A DNA stretch of 64,000 nt from Saliniramus fredricksonii (GCF_900094735.1 NZ_FMBM01000003.1:186001-250000), one strand, 5' to 3'. Positions 1 through 9,584 are shown, numbered from the stretch's first letter. Numbers and translations are program-made. The notes: a model not told the origin generated them from the sequence alone.

Positions 1-1135
1 GCAGGACCCTGAAACCCGCCTGTCGCAACGGATTGCGGTTGAGGCGCGCGATATTCTCCATCTCGTCGACGAGATAGCGCGCAAAGCCGTGGGAGAAGCC
101 CCGCGTCTCGCGGCGGGTGAGATCCATCAGGATGTCGTCGACACCGTTGTCGATGCGCTCTTCCTCGACACCGGCAGCGGCATCGGCGCGGTTCTCGCGC
201 TCGGCGAGCCGCGCTGATTCGGCATCCGATGCCTGTTCCGAACCCGTATAGACGGTCAGGCCGCGCACCTGCGGTGCCGAGGAAATCGAATCGGCATGGA
301 TCGAGATGAACAGATCCGCCCGGGCCTTGCGGGCGATGCGCACGCGATCGGCCAGGGCAACGAAGACATCGTCGCCGCGCGTCATGATGACCTGGTAGCG
401 CCCGCTCTGCTCGAGCCGCTCGCGCAGGCGCAGGCCGAAAGCGAGAACGATATCCTTCTCCAGCACGCCACCGGTGGCGACGGCGCCGGGATCGACGCCA
501 CCATGGCCGGGATCGATCACGATGACCGGGCGATCATCAAGCTCCCCGATCTGCGCCGCGATGGCACTGCTGCGCGCGGCGGCCTCTGCCAGATCCTGCG
601 TATCACGCGCAACCACCTTGGTGAAACGGTCGCGATCCACGGGGGTGAGCGTGATCGTGAAGAAATGCGCACCGTCCGCCTCCCGCTCACGCGAGGCGAG
701 CGAAGTCGCCAGCGCGGGCCCGGCGAGATCGATCACGACGCGCGAGCGCTCGCGCGCGAACAGCCCGTAACGAAAATGTGATATCAGCCCGCCACTGCGC
801 GCCTGATCGGCCGGCAACTGAAAATTCACGCGCGGCAGATCGATGATGACGCGCTCCGGTGAGCCGGTATGCAGGGCCCGGCCCTCCAGCGGACCGCTGA
901 GCTTGAAGACGAGGCGCGTCTCTTGCGCTTCCGCTTCGATCGCGACGTCGATGGCGACGATGCTGCCGGGCGATTCCGACTCCTGCGCAAACGCAATGCT
1001 GGCAGGGGCGAGCATGAGCACGAGCATGGCGAGAGCGCACAGGATGTCCGGGAGATCGGCGAATGGCCGCAGCTTCGCCATCGGGCGGCGCAGATGCCGC
1101 TCCTGATTGCAGTATGGAATCGGCGCAGGCCTCAT
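1..1135 (-). CDS. amiC: N-acetylmuramoyl-L-alanine amidase (partial, C-terminus off the window)
   Basis: Periplasmic zinc amidase of the Amidase_3 family, which cuts the bond between MurNAc and the stem peptide during cell separation. The gene reads leftwards and is cut by the window edge, so its C-terminus is missing. A signal peptide is visible (hydrophobic run ending ASIAFAQE), then a beta-rich AMIN-like region, then the catalytic domain beginning IDPGHGG. The zinc ligands expected in this family are the His of PGHGG, the Glu of GGVLEKD and the His of ISIHAD, and all are present. I chose ATG 1135 because GGGAG sits six bases upstream; the in-frame ATG at 1081 has no close ribosome site. 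It is divergent from rne, an arrangement common in Hyphomicrobiales. The symbol is by family resemblance only. Confidence 0.9.
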   Translation of the reverse strand, partial: MRPAPIPYCNQERHLRRPMAKLRPFADLPDILCALAMLVLMLAPASIAFAQESESPGSIVAIDVAIEAEAQETRLVFKLSGPLEGRALHTGSPERVIIDLPRVNFQLPADQARSGGLISHFRYGLFARERSRVVIDLAGPALATSLASREREADGAHFFTITLTPVDRDRFTKVVARDTQDLAEAAARSSAIAAQIGELDDRPVIVIDPGHGGVDPGAVATGGVLEKDIVLAFGLRLRERLEQSGRYQVIMTRGDDVFVALADRVRIARKARADLFISIHADSISSAPQVRGLTVYTGSEQASDAESARLAERENRADAAAGVEEERIDNGVDDILMDLTRRETRGFSHGFARYLVDEMENIARLNRNPLRQAGFRVL

Positions 1136-1757
1136 CAGGTGCTCCCGGCGTCGCGCACGCCCTACCGCATTAGGGCGCGATGGTTAACAGTTCGTGAACG
1201 CCGTCACGCGCCTCGTGCAACAAGCGTGTTTTTTGCGCAACGGCCAAACGCGCTCTTGCCAAATCCCGTAAATGGTCTGTATTGAAAAAGACCCCGTCCG
1301 GCTCAGCCGATTCCGGCGAGGGCGCCTTGATTTCGGGAGAGCGGCCTCAAATGCAATGCCGACCCGCGCGCCCCCACCGGCGAAAAGCCCCGATAATCGG
1401 CCGGAGCGGTGTCACGCATGCGGCGCAATCGCCCGCGTGATTTGCCGATGACCGGCTTGCCGGCCCATCGAATTCGAAGGGAATGTTCGGAGATGAGCGC
1501 AGGAAGGACACAAGCTTTGATGCTCGTCGTCGCTTCTCCTCAAGCGCTCGGATCGCCAGCCGCCGCCGTTGGCGTGCGGTGCGGTCTTCCGGTTCCCAAG
1601 GTCAACCCGAAGCGCGGCGCATCGCGGCGCTTCCCGGCGTTCGGCCCCGACCAGGCAATGGCCAGATTGATCCGAGCGGTAGCGCGGCGCGCACCGACCT
1701 CGCCATCCCCCTCGCCAGAAGCCGCCGGGACGGCCGACGCCATGTCGAGAGTTTTCC
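1136..1757. promoter_or_regulatory. Divergent intergenic region and long rne leader
   Basis: About 620 bases separate the amidase start from rne and hold no convincing gene; the open frames here are high-GC shadows. A possible rightward promoter is TTGCCA (1256-1261), 18 bases, TATTGA (1280-1285), which would leave an rne leader of more than 450 bases. Long leaders that let RNase E control its own mRNA are known in other bacteria; whether this one does so is inference. The rne ribosome site is GAGAG, a few bases before ATG 1758. Confidence 0.35.
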
Positions 1758-4586
1758 ATGGCAAACAAGATGTTGATCGACGCATCACACCCGGAGGAAA
1801 CCCGGGTCGTGGTCGTCCGCGGACAAAGGGTCGAGGAATTCGACTTCGAGGCCGCCAATCGCAAACAGCTCAGAGGTAATATCTATCTTGCGAAAGTGAC
1901 CCGCGTGGAGCCCTCGCTCCAGGCGGCCTTCGTCGAATATGGCGGCAATCGCCACGGCTTCCTCGCCTTCAGCGAAATCCATCCCGATTATTACCAGATC
2001 CCCACGGCGGATCGGCAGGCCCTGCTCGAGGACGAGGCGGCCCGCGAGAAGGAGAAGGACAAGGAAGAGGAAAAGCGCCCCAACCGCCGGCGGGTCAAGT
2101 TCAAGGCCGGCGGGAACGGCGATGACGCCGTGTCCGAGGACACCGATAACGACAACGGGTCCGATGGGCAGGGCGATTCCCGCAATGACGGCGATGACGA
2201 GGATTCCGTCGAGCAGCTCGGCGGCGATGCGCTTGAGGAAATGCCCGAGCGCCGGAATCCGCGCCGGCAATACAAGATCCAGGAAGTCATCAAGCGCCGG
2301 CAGATCCTGCTCGTGCAGGTCGTCAAGGAAGAGCGTGGCACCAAGGGCGCGGCGCTCACCACCTATCTGTCGCTGGCGGGCCGTTATTCGGTTCTGATGC
2401 CCAACACCGCGCGCGGTGGCGGGATCTCGCGCAAGATCACCAATGCCGATGACCGCAAGCGGCTCAAGGCTGTCGCCGAAGAGCTCGAAGTGCCCGATGG
2501 CATGGGCGTGATCCTGCGCACTGCCGGCGCATCGCGCACCAAGGCCGAGATCCGCCGCGATTTCGATTACCTGATGCGTGCCTGGGAGAATGTGCGCGAG
2601 GCGACGATGTCCTCCTCGGCCCCGGCGCTGGTCTATGAGGAAGGCTCGCTGATCAAGCGCGCCATCCGCGATCTCTACAACAAGGATATCGATGAGGTCC
2701 TGGTCTCCGGCGACGAAGGCTATCGCGAGGCCAAGGACTTCATGCGCATGCTGATGCCCAGCCACGCCAAGGCAGTGAAGGCCTACAAGGAGCCCACCCC
2801 GCTGTTTGCAGCCTTCGGCGTCGAAGCACAGCTCGACGCCATGTTCTCGAGCCAGGTCTCCCTCAAATCGGGCGGATATCTCGTCATCAATCCGACCGAG
2901 GCGCTCGTTTCGATCGACGTCAATTCCGGGCGCTCCACCCGCGAGCACAATATCGAGGATACGGCCCTCAAGACCAATCTGGAGGCCGCCGACGAGGTGG
3001 CACGCCAGTTGCGGCTGCGCGATCTGGCGGGGCTGATCGTCATCGATTTCATCGACATGGACGAGAAGCGCAACAACCGCGCCGTCGAGAAACGCCTCAA
3101 GGACGCGCTCAAGAGCGACCGGGCGCGCATCCAGATCGGGCGGATATCGCCATTCGGGCTGCTCGAAATGTCACGCCAGCGCATGCGCACCGGTGTGCTC
3201 GAGAGTTCATCCGTGATCTGCCCGACCTGTGGCGGCTCCGGCTATGTGCGTGCCACGCCCTCGATCGCGCTGCATGTGCTGCGTTCCGTCGAGGAGATGC
3301 TGATCAAGAGCGCCGCGCATGATCTCACCATCCGGACCGATTTCGCCGTCGCATTCTACATTCTCAACCAGAAGCGCGGCTCCCTGCGCGAACTGGAGGA
3401 GCGTTTCGGCGTCGAGATCACGGTGAGCGCAGACGAAACCTTGTCCTCTTCGACGCCATTTGCAGTCGATCGCGGCGCACCGGCCAGCCGGGCGGGCGCG
3501 CCGCGCGGGCGCGAGGCGATTGCGGCGGAACCGGTGACGGCCGCCGGAACCATCGAGGAGGCCGATGCCGAAGAGGCCGATCAGGAAACCGCCCCGCGCG
3601 AAACGGGTTCGGAAGACGAGGGCGGCGATGCCGGTACGCGCCGGCGGCGCAGGCGCCGTCGCCGTCGTGGACGCAGCGGCGAGAACGGCGAAGCCTACGC
3701 ACAGAACGGCGATGGCCGGAACGGTGACGAGGATGACGCCGACGAGGAAGAGGGGCAGGCGCACGACGACCAGGCCGACGATGATCGCGACGCTTCCGAG
3801 ACCTCCGCGCACACCTCCGCACGCAGCGAGGAGGCGGAGGATCAGGGCGAAGCCGAGGGCAGACGCCGCCGGGGCCGTCGCGGTGGTCGCCGCAATCGGC
3901 GCGGCCCGGATGACGCCGTTTCGCGCTCCGATGCCGCGAACGACGATGGCCGGCAGGATGGTGCCGAACAGGACGCTCAGGCTGATGACGGCGATGTGGT
4001 GCATGTTCCGATAAGCGAAGGCAACGCTCCGGACGAGGCTGCTCCCGAACAGACCGGGGACGCCGCCGCAGCGCAGCCGGAGGCGCCGGAAGAGCCCAAA
4101 TCCGCACCGCGTCGTCGGACCCGCAGGAAGGCGGCGAAACCCGCCACGACGGAACCGGATTCGGTCGCCGAGGGCGATGGTACGCAGGAGCCGGCATCCG
4201 CAGAGGCGGAAGAAGGCGAAGCCAAGCCCAGGAAAAAGCGCGCTCCGGCAAAACGCGCAGGCACCCGCCGCAAGGCCGCCAAGCCGGACGACACTGCGGT
4301 TGCGGAGGCACCTGCGGAGGGTGACACGGCGGAGCCCGTCGCGGCTGCGCCCGAATCCGAGCCCGAGACCACATCTCCCGCAGGCGATTCGGGGGATGGT
4401 GTCGCATTGCAGCCGGAAGCGGCCGGCAATGGCGATGCCGCGCAGGTCGAAACGCCTGAGGAAGAACAGGCTCCGACACCGCCGCCGGAACCGGTCACGG
4501 TGGTGCTCACCCCGCCCGACCCCGAGCGGCCCAAACGTGCCGGCTGGTGGTCGAAGGCGAAGACGATCATTACCGGTCAGGATTGA
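1758..4586 (+). CDS. rne: Ribonuclease E (RNase E/G family)
   Basis: Essential endoribonuclease that starts mRNA decay and trims rRNA and tRNA precursors, acting at the membrane-associated degradosome. 942 residues. The N-terminal S1 domain carries a long acidic insert (about residues 90-170), common in alphaproteobacterial RNase E. The catalytic Mg-binding aspartates are D387 (SIDVNSG) and D430 (VIDFIDMDE), 43 residues apart as in E. coli D303/D346. The zinc-link is CPTCGG with C488 and C491. After about residue 560 the protein becomes low-complexity with alternating Arg-rich and Asp/Glu-rich blocks, the usual RNA- and partner-binding scaffold, and it ends in the short motif RAGWWSKAK that recurs at alphaproteobacterial C-termini. 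Followed by a strong terminator, so it is monocistronic. Confidence 0.97.
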   Translation: MANKMLIDASHPEETRVVVVRGQRVEEFDFEAANRKQLRGNIYLAKVTRVEPSLQAAFVEYGGNRHGFLAFSEIHPDYYQIPTADRQALLEDEAAREKEKDKEEEKRPNRRRVKFKAGGNGDDAVSEDTDNDNGSDGQGDSRNDGDDEDSVEQLGGDALEEMPERRNPRRQYKIQEVIKRRQILLVQVVKEERGTKGAALTTYLSLAGRYSVLMPNTARGGGISRKITNADDRKRLKAVAEELEVPDGMGVILRTAGASRTKAEIRRDFDYLMRAWENVREATMSSSAPALVYEEGSLIKRAIRDLYNKDIDEVLVSGDEGYREAKDFMRMLMPSHAKAVKAYKEPTPLFAAFGVEAQLDAMFSSQVSLKSGGYLVINPTEALVSIDVNSGRSTREHNIEDTALKTNLEAADEVARQLRLRDLAGLIVIDFIDMDEKRNNRAVEKRLKDALKSDRARIQIGRISPFGLLEMSRQRMRTGVLESSSVICPTCGGSGYVRATPSIALHVLRSVEEMLIKSAAHDLTIRTDFAVAFYILNQKRGSLRELEERFGVEITVSADETLSSSTPFAVDRGAPASRAGAPRGREAIAAEPVTAAGTIEEADAEEADQETAPRETGSEDEGGDAGTRRRRRRRRRRGRSGENGEAYAQNGDGRNGDEDDADEEEGQAHDDQADDDRDASETSAHTSARSEEAEDQGEAEGRRRRGRRGGRRNRRGPDDAVSRSDAANDDGRQDGAEQDAQADDGDVVHVPISEGNAPDEAAPEQTGDAAAAQPEAPEEPKSAPRRRTRRKAAKPATTEPDSVAEGDGTQEPASAEAEEGEAKPRKKRAPAKRAGTRRKAAKPDDTAVAEAPAEGDTAEPVAAAPESEPETTSPAGDSGDGVALQPEAAGNGDAAQVETPEEEQAPTPPPEPVTVVLTPPDPERPKRAGWWSKAKTIITGQD

Positions 4587-4593
4587 TCATCGC

Positions 4594-4626
4594 GAACCCC
4601 TCGCTCCGGCGAGGGGTTCTTTTTTG
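4594..4626 (+). terminator. Rho-independent terminator of rne
   Basis: A perfect 10-bp stem, GAACCCCTCG (4594-4603) with CGAGGGGTTC (4610-4619), closes a 6-base loop and is followed by seven T residues. It lies 8 bases after the rne stop and just before the converging aminotransferase gene ends at 4634. Confidence 0.92.
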
Positions 4627-4633
4627 CGCCGGC

Positions 4634-5812
4634 TCAGCCGAGCCAGGCCCCGAGCCGCCGCATTCCCTCACGGCAATCCTCCTCCGTGCCAGCGAAGGAG
4701 AGCCGCATGTGATGCGCGCCCTCGGCCGGGTCGAAATCGAGCCCCGGCGTCGCCGCAATCCCCGCCTCATCGAGCATGCGCTTGCAGAAATCGAGCGAGT
4801 CGTTGGTGAAGCGGGCGATATCGGCATAGACGTAGAATGCGCCGTCGACCGGGTGCATGTCGGTGATGCCGATACGCGGCAAGGCCTCCAGCAGGATTTC
4901 CCGGTTGCGCGCATAACCCGCCTTGATCACCTCGAGCTCGTCGGTCGCCTCGAAAGCCGCGATGGCCGCGACCTGCGAGATGTAGGGGGCGGAGATATAG
5001 AGGCTTTGCGCCAGCACCTCGACCGGGCGCACCAGAGCCGGCGGCAACACCAGCCAGCCGATGCGCCAGCCGGTCATGCAATAATATTTCGAGAAGCTGT
5101 TGACGATCACCGCATCGGGATCGACGGCGAGCGCGGTCTGCGCCGGCGCGTCATAGGTCAGCCCGTGATAGATCTCGTCGGAGACGAACCAGATCCCCGC
5201 CTCGCGACAGGCCGCCCCCAGATCGGCGAGCCCGGCGCGCCCGATCATGGTGCCCGACGGATTGGCAGGGCTCATGGCCAGCACGCCCTTGAGCGGCTTG
5301 TGCGCATGCGCCGCGCGCACCGCCCGCGCCGTCATCACGTAACCATCCGCCTTCTCCAGCGGAATGGTTACCACCTCGACGCCCAGCGCCTCGAAGATGT
5401 TGCGATAGGCCGGATAGCCGGGTGCGGTGATGGCGACACGGTCGCCGGGTTCGAACATGGCGAGAAAGGCGAGCACGAAACCCGCCGAGGAGCCCGTCGT
5501 CACCGCGATCCGCTCCGGCCCGACCTCGACCCCATAGGCGTCGCGATAATGGCGCGCGATCCGCGCGCGCAGGGCCGCGAGGCCGAGCGCCTCGGTATAG
5601 CCGATCCGCCCCGTATCGATCGCGGCCTTGGCGGCTTCGCGCACGGCCAGTGGCGCCGGCGCGCCCGGCTGCCCGACTTCCATATGCACCACCGAATCAC
5701 CCCGCCGCTCCTTCTCGGCGGCGCGCGCGAGCACATCCATGGCAAGGAAGGGCGCGACCCGCTGCACGCGGGCAGCGATGGCGGGCGATGATTGCGCGGG
5801 ATCGAAGGACAT
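4634..5812 (-). CDS. PLP-dependent aminotransferase, class I/II
   Basis: Cytoplasmic fold-type I aminotransferase of about 392 residues, related to aspartate/aromatic aminotransferases; the amino-acid substrate cannot be told from sequence. The substrate-loop motif GQPGAPAP, the PLP-contacting YPAYRN, the NPSGT motif, the DEIYHGL motif (PLP-pyridine Asp) and the Schiff-base lysine in NSFSKYYCMTGWR are all in order. I start at ATG 5812, which has GGAG six bases upstream; a GTG at 5824 would add four residues but overlaps that ribosome site. Converges on rne with the terminator between them. No neighbour hints at a pathway. Confidence 0.9.
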   Translation of the reverse strand: MSFDPAQSSPAIAARVQRVAPFLAMDVLARAAEKERRGDSVVHMEVGQPGAPAPLAVREAAKAAIDTGRIGYTEALGLAALRARIARHYRDAYGVEVGPERIAVTTGSSAGFVLAFLAMFEPGDRVAITAPGYPAYRNIFEALGVEVVTIPLEKADGYVMTARAVRAAHAHKPLKGVLAMSPANPSGTMIGRAGLADLGAACREAGIWFVSDEIYHGLTYDAPAQTALAVDPDAVIVNSFSKYYCMTGWRIGWLVLPPALVRPVEVLAQSLYISAPYISQVAAIAAFEATDELEVIKAGYARNREILLEALPRIGITDMHPVDGAFYVYADIARFTNDSLDFCKRMLDEAGIAATPGLDFDPAEGAHHMRLSFAGTEEDCREGMRRLGAWLG

Positions 5813-6010
5813 GCAGGGCTCCACGATGATGGATACGCGTCCAATGGCCGGGCGCGTCTACCGATCTGACTAGACGTTCGCATGCCCGTCGCGCAAGGGG
5901 CTGCCACAAGAGGTCTTTGCAAAGGCTGCAGAAATCGATCCGGCAGCACCGCTCCCTCCCCGTCAGCCTCGCGGCGTGGGCCTGACCATATGCGTAATCC
6001 TCCCGATATT

Positions 6011-6032
6011 AATATTAGAATTATCTAATATT
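6011..6032. promoter_or_regulatory. Perfect AT-rich palindrome, probable repressor operator
   Basis: AATATTAGA (6011-6019), a 4-base spacer, then TCTAATATT (6024-6032): a perfect 9-bp inverted repeat in an otherwise GC-rich genome, 70 bases before the start of the membrane protein at 6102. ATTAGA/TCTAAT half-sites of this kind are typical of ArsR-family repressor operators, including the sulfide/persulfide sensors BigR and SqrR. The regulator itself is not in the window, so its identity is inference. Confidence 0.6.
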
Positions 6033-6101
6033 CTCGCATCAGATTTTGGCGATCACCCATCGCCCCCCGTCCATCGCCGCTCATGCAAAAAGGAGCCGAC
6101 C

Positions 6102-7346
6102 ATGTCCGATGCCGCCCGGCCGCAGGCCTCTCCCTATACGCCGCAATATTTCCTCGCCGCGCTCGGCGCCGGCGGGCTCGCGGTGAGTTTCTTCATGTAT
6201 CTTCTCTGGATGACGCCGCATGACGGCTCACCGATCCCGCATTTCGCCTCGCTGAGCACCGATTTCGCAACCGCCGGCCTCGCCCTGCAGGGGCTGATGG
6301 CCGTGGCGATTGCCGGAATCGCATTTTTTGCGATCTGGCATGTGCGCCTGATGGCCTGGAATCTCGGGCGCTACACGGCCTGGCGGCGTACGCCGGCTTT
6401 CGCCCGGTTCCGCGAGGGCAATATGGAGAGCCAGCTGATGGCCCTGCCACTGGCGCTCGCCATGAGTGTCAATGTTGCCTTCATTCTCGGCGCCGTTTTC
6501 GTGCCGGGTCTGTGGGGCGTGCGCGAGGCGCTGTTCCCGCTCGCGCTGGCCGCTTTCGCCGGAATCGGCATTCTCGCCTTCCGGATCTATCTCGCCTTCA
6601 TTTCCCGCGTCCTCGTCGAGGGTGGCTATGAATGCGCCAAGAGCAACAATCTCGGCCAGATGATCGCCGTCTTCGCCTTCGCCATGATCGGTGTGGGCTT
6701 CTCCGCCTCCGCCGCGATGAGCGCCGTGCCGGCCACCGCCGCGATCGGCTTCGTCGGTGCCAGCTTCTTCCTCGCCACCGCCATCGTGCTCGGCGCGATC
6801 AAGCTGGTGCTGGGTTTTCGGGCAATGATGGAGTTTCGTGCCGGGGCCGAGACGACTCCCACCCTGTGGATCGTGATCCCGCTCCTCACGGTGATCGGTA
6901 TCGGCATCTATCGTCTGAAGATGAGCCTTGCACATCAGTTCGGCGTGCCTGTCAGCGAAGGCGAGATCTTTGCCCTGCTTTCGGCCTTTCTGGGCATCCA
7001 GTTGCTCTTCGGCCTGATCGGCTGGGCCGTGATGCAGCGCGTCGGTTATTTCGGACGCTGGGTCAATGGCCCCGAGAAGTCACCCGGCGCCTTCGCCCTC
7101 GTCTGCCCCGGTGTCGCCCTGTTCGTCTTCGGCAACTTCATGATCAATCCCGGTCTCGTCGGGATCGGTGTCGTGGCGCCGTTCTCGCTGGCTTATGGCG
7201 CGCTTTATCTGCCCCTCATCGGCGTGCAGATCGCCACGATCTGGCTGTTCGTGAAGCTCACCCGCAAGCTGATCGCCGATCATGTCGGTGCGGGTGATCG
7301 CGCAGCGTTGCAGGGCGAGGGCCTCGCGACCGGGCAGGCCGCCTGA
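6102..7346 (+). CDS. Polytopic membrane protein, TsoY-like
   Basis: Integral membrane protein of 414 residues with roughly ten hydrophobic segments and conserved-looking loops (WMTPHDGSPIP after helix 1, GYECAKSNNLGQM in the middle). It recalls the family that RefSeq labels TsoY family (seleno)protein; I make that match from memory and cannot test it. No in-frame TGA suggests selenocysteine here. The start is ATG 6102 with AGGAG upstream; an earlier in-frame start at 5976 would run through the palindrome at 6011-6032, which argues against it. Transcribed alone, with a hairpin terminator after the stop. Transport or redox function linked to sulfur species would fit the operator, but that is inference. 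Confidence 0.7.
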   Translation: MSDAARPQASPYTPQYFLAALGAGGLAVSFFMYLLWMTPHDGSPIPHFASLSTDFATAGLALQGLMAVAIAGIAFFAIWHVRLMAWNLGRYTAWRRTPAFARFREGNMESQLMALPLALAMSVNVAFILGAVFVPGLWGVREALFPLALAAFAGIGILAFRIYLAFISRVLVEGGYECAKSNNLGQMIAVFAFAMIGVGFSASAAMSAVPATAAIGFVGASFFLATAIVLGAIKLVLGFRAMMEFRAGAETTPTLWIVIPLLTVIGIGIYRLKMSLAHQFGVPVSEGEIFALLSAFLGIQLLFGLIGWAVMQRVGYFGRWVNGPEKSPGAFALVCPGVALFVFGNFMINPGLVGIGVVAPFSLAYGALYLPLIGVQIATIWLFVKLTRKLIADHVGAGDRAALQGEGLATGQAA

Positions 7347-7373
7347 TTCGCCCCGCATTGTGATCCAGACCCG

Positions 7374-7406
7374 AGCGCCGGCGGCAAGTCTCCGCCGGCG
7401 CTTTCT
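7374..7406 (+). terminator. Terminator after the 6102-7346 membrane protein
   Basis: An 11-bp perfect stem, AGCGCCGGCGG (7374-7384) with CCGCCGGCGCT (7392-7402), 7-base loop, followed by TTCTC. The U-tract is short, so termination could be partial. The converging gene ends at 7419. Confidence 0.65.
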
Positions 7407-7418
7407 CATGCGCCCGTC

Positions 7419-7835
7419 TTACAGCTTCGACCTGTCGCCAGAGAGCGCGGAGAGAATGATGAAGACCCCCAATGCGATCAGGATGGCGGGGCCGAAACCA
7501 ATATCGGCACCGCCCTCGATCAGCATGCCGCCGATCAGACCGGTCGCCCCGGCAATCACCCGGAACAGATCGTAACGAAGGCCGAAACGCCGGCGCGTCA
7601 GCTGCTCGACCAGCAGAATGATGCCGATCCCGGCCAGAGCGATCCCCCAGCCGAGGCCGGCCCACAGGGCGATGCCGAGCCAGGTCGCCATGCCGCCGCC
7701 GGCCAGTGCAGAGTGCTTGTCGGCAAGACGCTTCCATTGTTTGCGCATGCCCTTCGCTGCGCCTGTTTCATCCTCGGGGCTGATGCTCCCGGCAATCTCG
7801 TCCGGTGTGCTGCCGCTTTCCCGGTCATCAGACAT
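7419..7835 (-). CDS. Small membrane protein of unknown function
   Basis: 138 residues. A hydrophilic acidic N-terminus (residues 1-35) and a basic stretch (MRKQWKRL) precede three hydrophobic segments around residues 45-75, 88-105 and 112-132. I recognise no family. The start is ATG 7835 with AAGGGG six bases upstream; the longer frame beginning at 7943 is less likely because it overlaps the promoter area of the divergent TPR lipoprotein gene. It converges on the 6102-7346 gene. Confidence 0.65.
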   Translation of the reverse strand: MSDDRESGSTPDEIAGSISPEDETGAAKGMRKQWKRLADKHSALAGGGMATWLGIALWAGLGWGIALAGIGIILLVEQLTRRRFGLRYDLFRVIAGATGLIGGMLIEGGADIGFGPAILIALGVFIILSALSGDRSKL

Positions 7836-7987
7836 GGCGCGCCCCTTGTCGTGCCTCGCATATTCCCGCCGCATGCGTGCAGAGTGCAGATGCATGCGCG
7901 GCGATGCAAGAAGCGCGATTAACGCGCTGTTAGGGTTAATCAATTATTTCCGGAGATAACGAAGCGAATCCGGCATGGAGAGCAAGC

Positions 7988-8788
7988 ATGGCGTCGATAT
8001 TCCGCCGCGTGACGGGACGTCCCGCAAGGCGTCTGTGCACCGTCGCCCTGGTCGCACTGGCAGCTGCGGGCTGCTTCAACCGCAATCCGACCACGACGGG
8101 CTCGATCGATCCGCAGGCCACCAGGCAGATGAGCCAGAGCGATCTGCGCGCGCATGCCGAGGCATTGGCCGAACGCCATGCGCGCAATCCGGACGATGTG
8201 CAGGTCACGGTGGCCTATGCCAGCGTGCTGCGCCGGCTTGATCAGCGCGCCCAGGCCGTTGCGGTGCTGCAATCCGCCTCGATCCGAACCCCCGACAATA
8301 TGGAACTGCTCGGCGCCTATGGCCGCGCCCTGGCTGGTGTCGGGCGCTTCGAGGAGGCGGATTCCGTCCTTGCGCGGGCGCATCTGCCCGAGAACCCCGA
8401 TTGGCGCATCCTCTCCGCGCAGGGGACCGTCGCCGACCAGCTCGGTGACCAGGAACGCGCACGCGGCTACTATGAGGCCGCCTTGCGGATCCAGCCGGAC
8501 GAGCCCTCGATCCTGTCGAATTACGGGCTGTCGCTGGCACTGGCGAATGAATTGCCGCGCGCCGAGAGCAAGCTGCGCCAGGCTGCCGAACATCCGCGCG
8601 CGGATAAGCGGGTGCGCCAGAACCTTGCACTCGTCCTCGGCCTGAGCGGCAAGTTCGACGAGGCGGAGAAAGTGCTCGCCCGGGATCTGTCACGTCAGGA
8701 AGTCGCCGAATCGCTCGAATCGATCCGCGCGATGATGAGCGAGCGCAACAGCTGGGCGGCGATCCGCGAAGCTGACGCCGGCAGCTGA
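7988..8788 (+). CDS. TadD-like TPR lipoprotein
   Basis: Lipoprotein of 266 residues made almost entirely of tetratricopeptide repeats, resembling TadD, the outer-membrane pilotin-like factor of Flp/tad pilus assembly. The signal peptide ends in the lipobox AAAGC with the lipidated Cys at residue 29. TPR helices run from about residue 50 to 250 (for example ERARGYYEAALRIQPDEP). The start has GGAGAG five bases upstream. No other tad/cpa gene lies in the window, so this may be a stand-alone copy or serve a different assembly role. Confidence 0.75.
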   Translation: MASIFRRVTGRPARRLCTVALVALAAAGCFNRNPTTTGSIDPQATRQMSQSDLRAHAEALAERHARNPDDVQVTVAYASVLRRLDQRAQAVAVLQSASIRTPDNMELLGAYGRALAGVGRFEEADSVLARAHLPENPDWRILSAQGTVADQLGDQERARGYYEAALRIQPDEPSILSNYGLSLALANELPRAESKLRQAAEHPRADKRVRQNLALVLGLSGKFDEAEKVLARDLSRQEVAESLESIRAMMSERNSWAAIREADAGS

Positions 8789-8810
8789 AATGCCGTATCG
8801 GTCCGCGTGT

Positions 8811-9443
8811 TCAGCGTGGCCCGGCCTCGGGCGTGATCACGCCCGCCGCTTCGAGTTCCGCGTGGTCGGGATACCACATGGGTGATGTCGGCAGCTCGGC
8901 CAGTTTCGCGACGAAATCCTCGGAGATCGCCTGCGCGCGGTAAATGGCGAGATCGCGCTGCATTTCCGCTTTCGGGTCGATCATGCCGAAATGGCGATCA
9001 TGGCGCATCGCGTAGCCGTGCAGTCCCAGCCGCGCATCCGGGTCCAGCGTCCGCTGCGCGCCGCCGGCGAAGATCAGGGCGCAGGCCGAGGCACAATGGC
9101 CCTCGACATGGGTGGCGATGCGATGTGCGCGCAAGACCGTGACCACGCCGCGCGCCTCGGCAATGTAGCCGCCATTGCTGTCGAGGACGATGCGCCTGAT
9201 CTGCGGATGAGCCGCGACCGCCTCGCGCAAGGCGGCGGTGAGGCCGAAATCGACGGTCCCGGAGAAGTGCAGGATCCGCCCGTCCTCGCTGATAGCCAAT
9301 GTGAATTGCGGCGATGGTGGCACGCGTGAGGGGGGCGGGCGGATTTCGGATCTCCAGATCGCGAAGCCGACCACGGCAAGAATCCCGAGCGCCAGCCCCA
9401 GCAAACCGCGCAGAACATAGATATCGACCGGGCGCTGTCGCAT
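8811..9443 (-). CDS. Membrane-anchored ClpP/crotonase-fold serine hydrolase
   Basis: 210 residues. One transmembrane anchor (about residues 11-30) is followed by a proline-rich linker and a periplasmic domain with the ClpP/SppA-like pattern: GTVDFG, then IVLDSNGGYIAEA (oxyanion region) and GHCASACALIF, where S119 is in the nucleophile position. The downstream LGLHGY supplies a candidate His. COG3904-type predicted periplasmic proteins have this layout. The substrate is unknown. It converges with the TPR lipoprotein gene, 22 bases apart. Confidence 0.7.
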   Translation of the reverse strand: MRQRPVDIYVLRGLLGLALGILAVVGFAIWRSEIRPPPSRVPPSPQFTLAISEDGRILHFSGTVDFGLTAALREAVAAHPQIRRIVLDSNGGYIAEARGVVTVLRAHRIATHVEGHCASACALIFAGGAQRTLDPDARLGLHGYAMRHDRHFGMIDPKAEMQRDLAIYRAQAISEDFVAKLAELPTSPMWYPDHAELEAAGVITPEAGPR

Positions 9444-9584
9444 CGGCGCAGACTGCGCCGAAAACAGCGCTTTCGCCAGTGACGGATGGTAGCAAAGTGG
9501 TGCGCCCTTGCCCGCAGGCGGATACGAAAAACGGCGCCACGGATGGACCGCGACGCCGTTTCAAAGCCGCCTGCAGGGCAGCGG

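Noticed and set aside
6102-7346. Selenoprotein in the TsoY-like gene
   Set aside because: The frame has no internal TGA, so no selenocysteine is encoded here.
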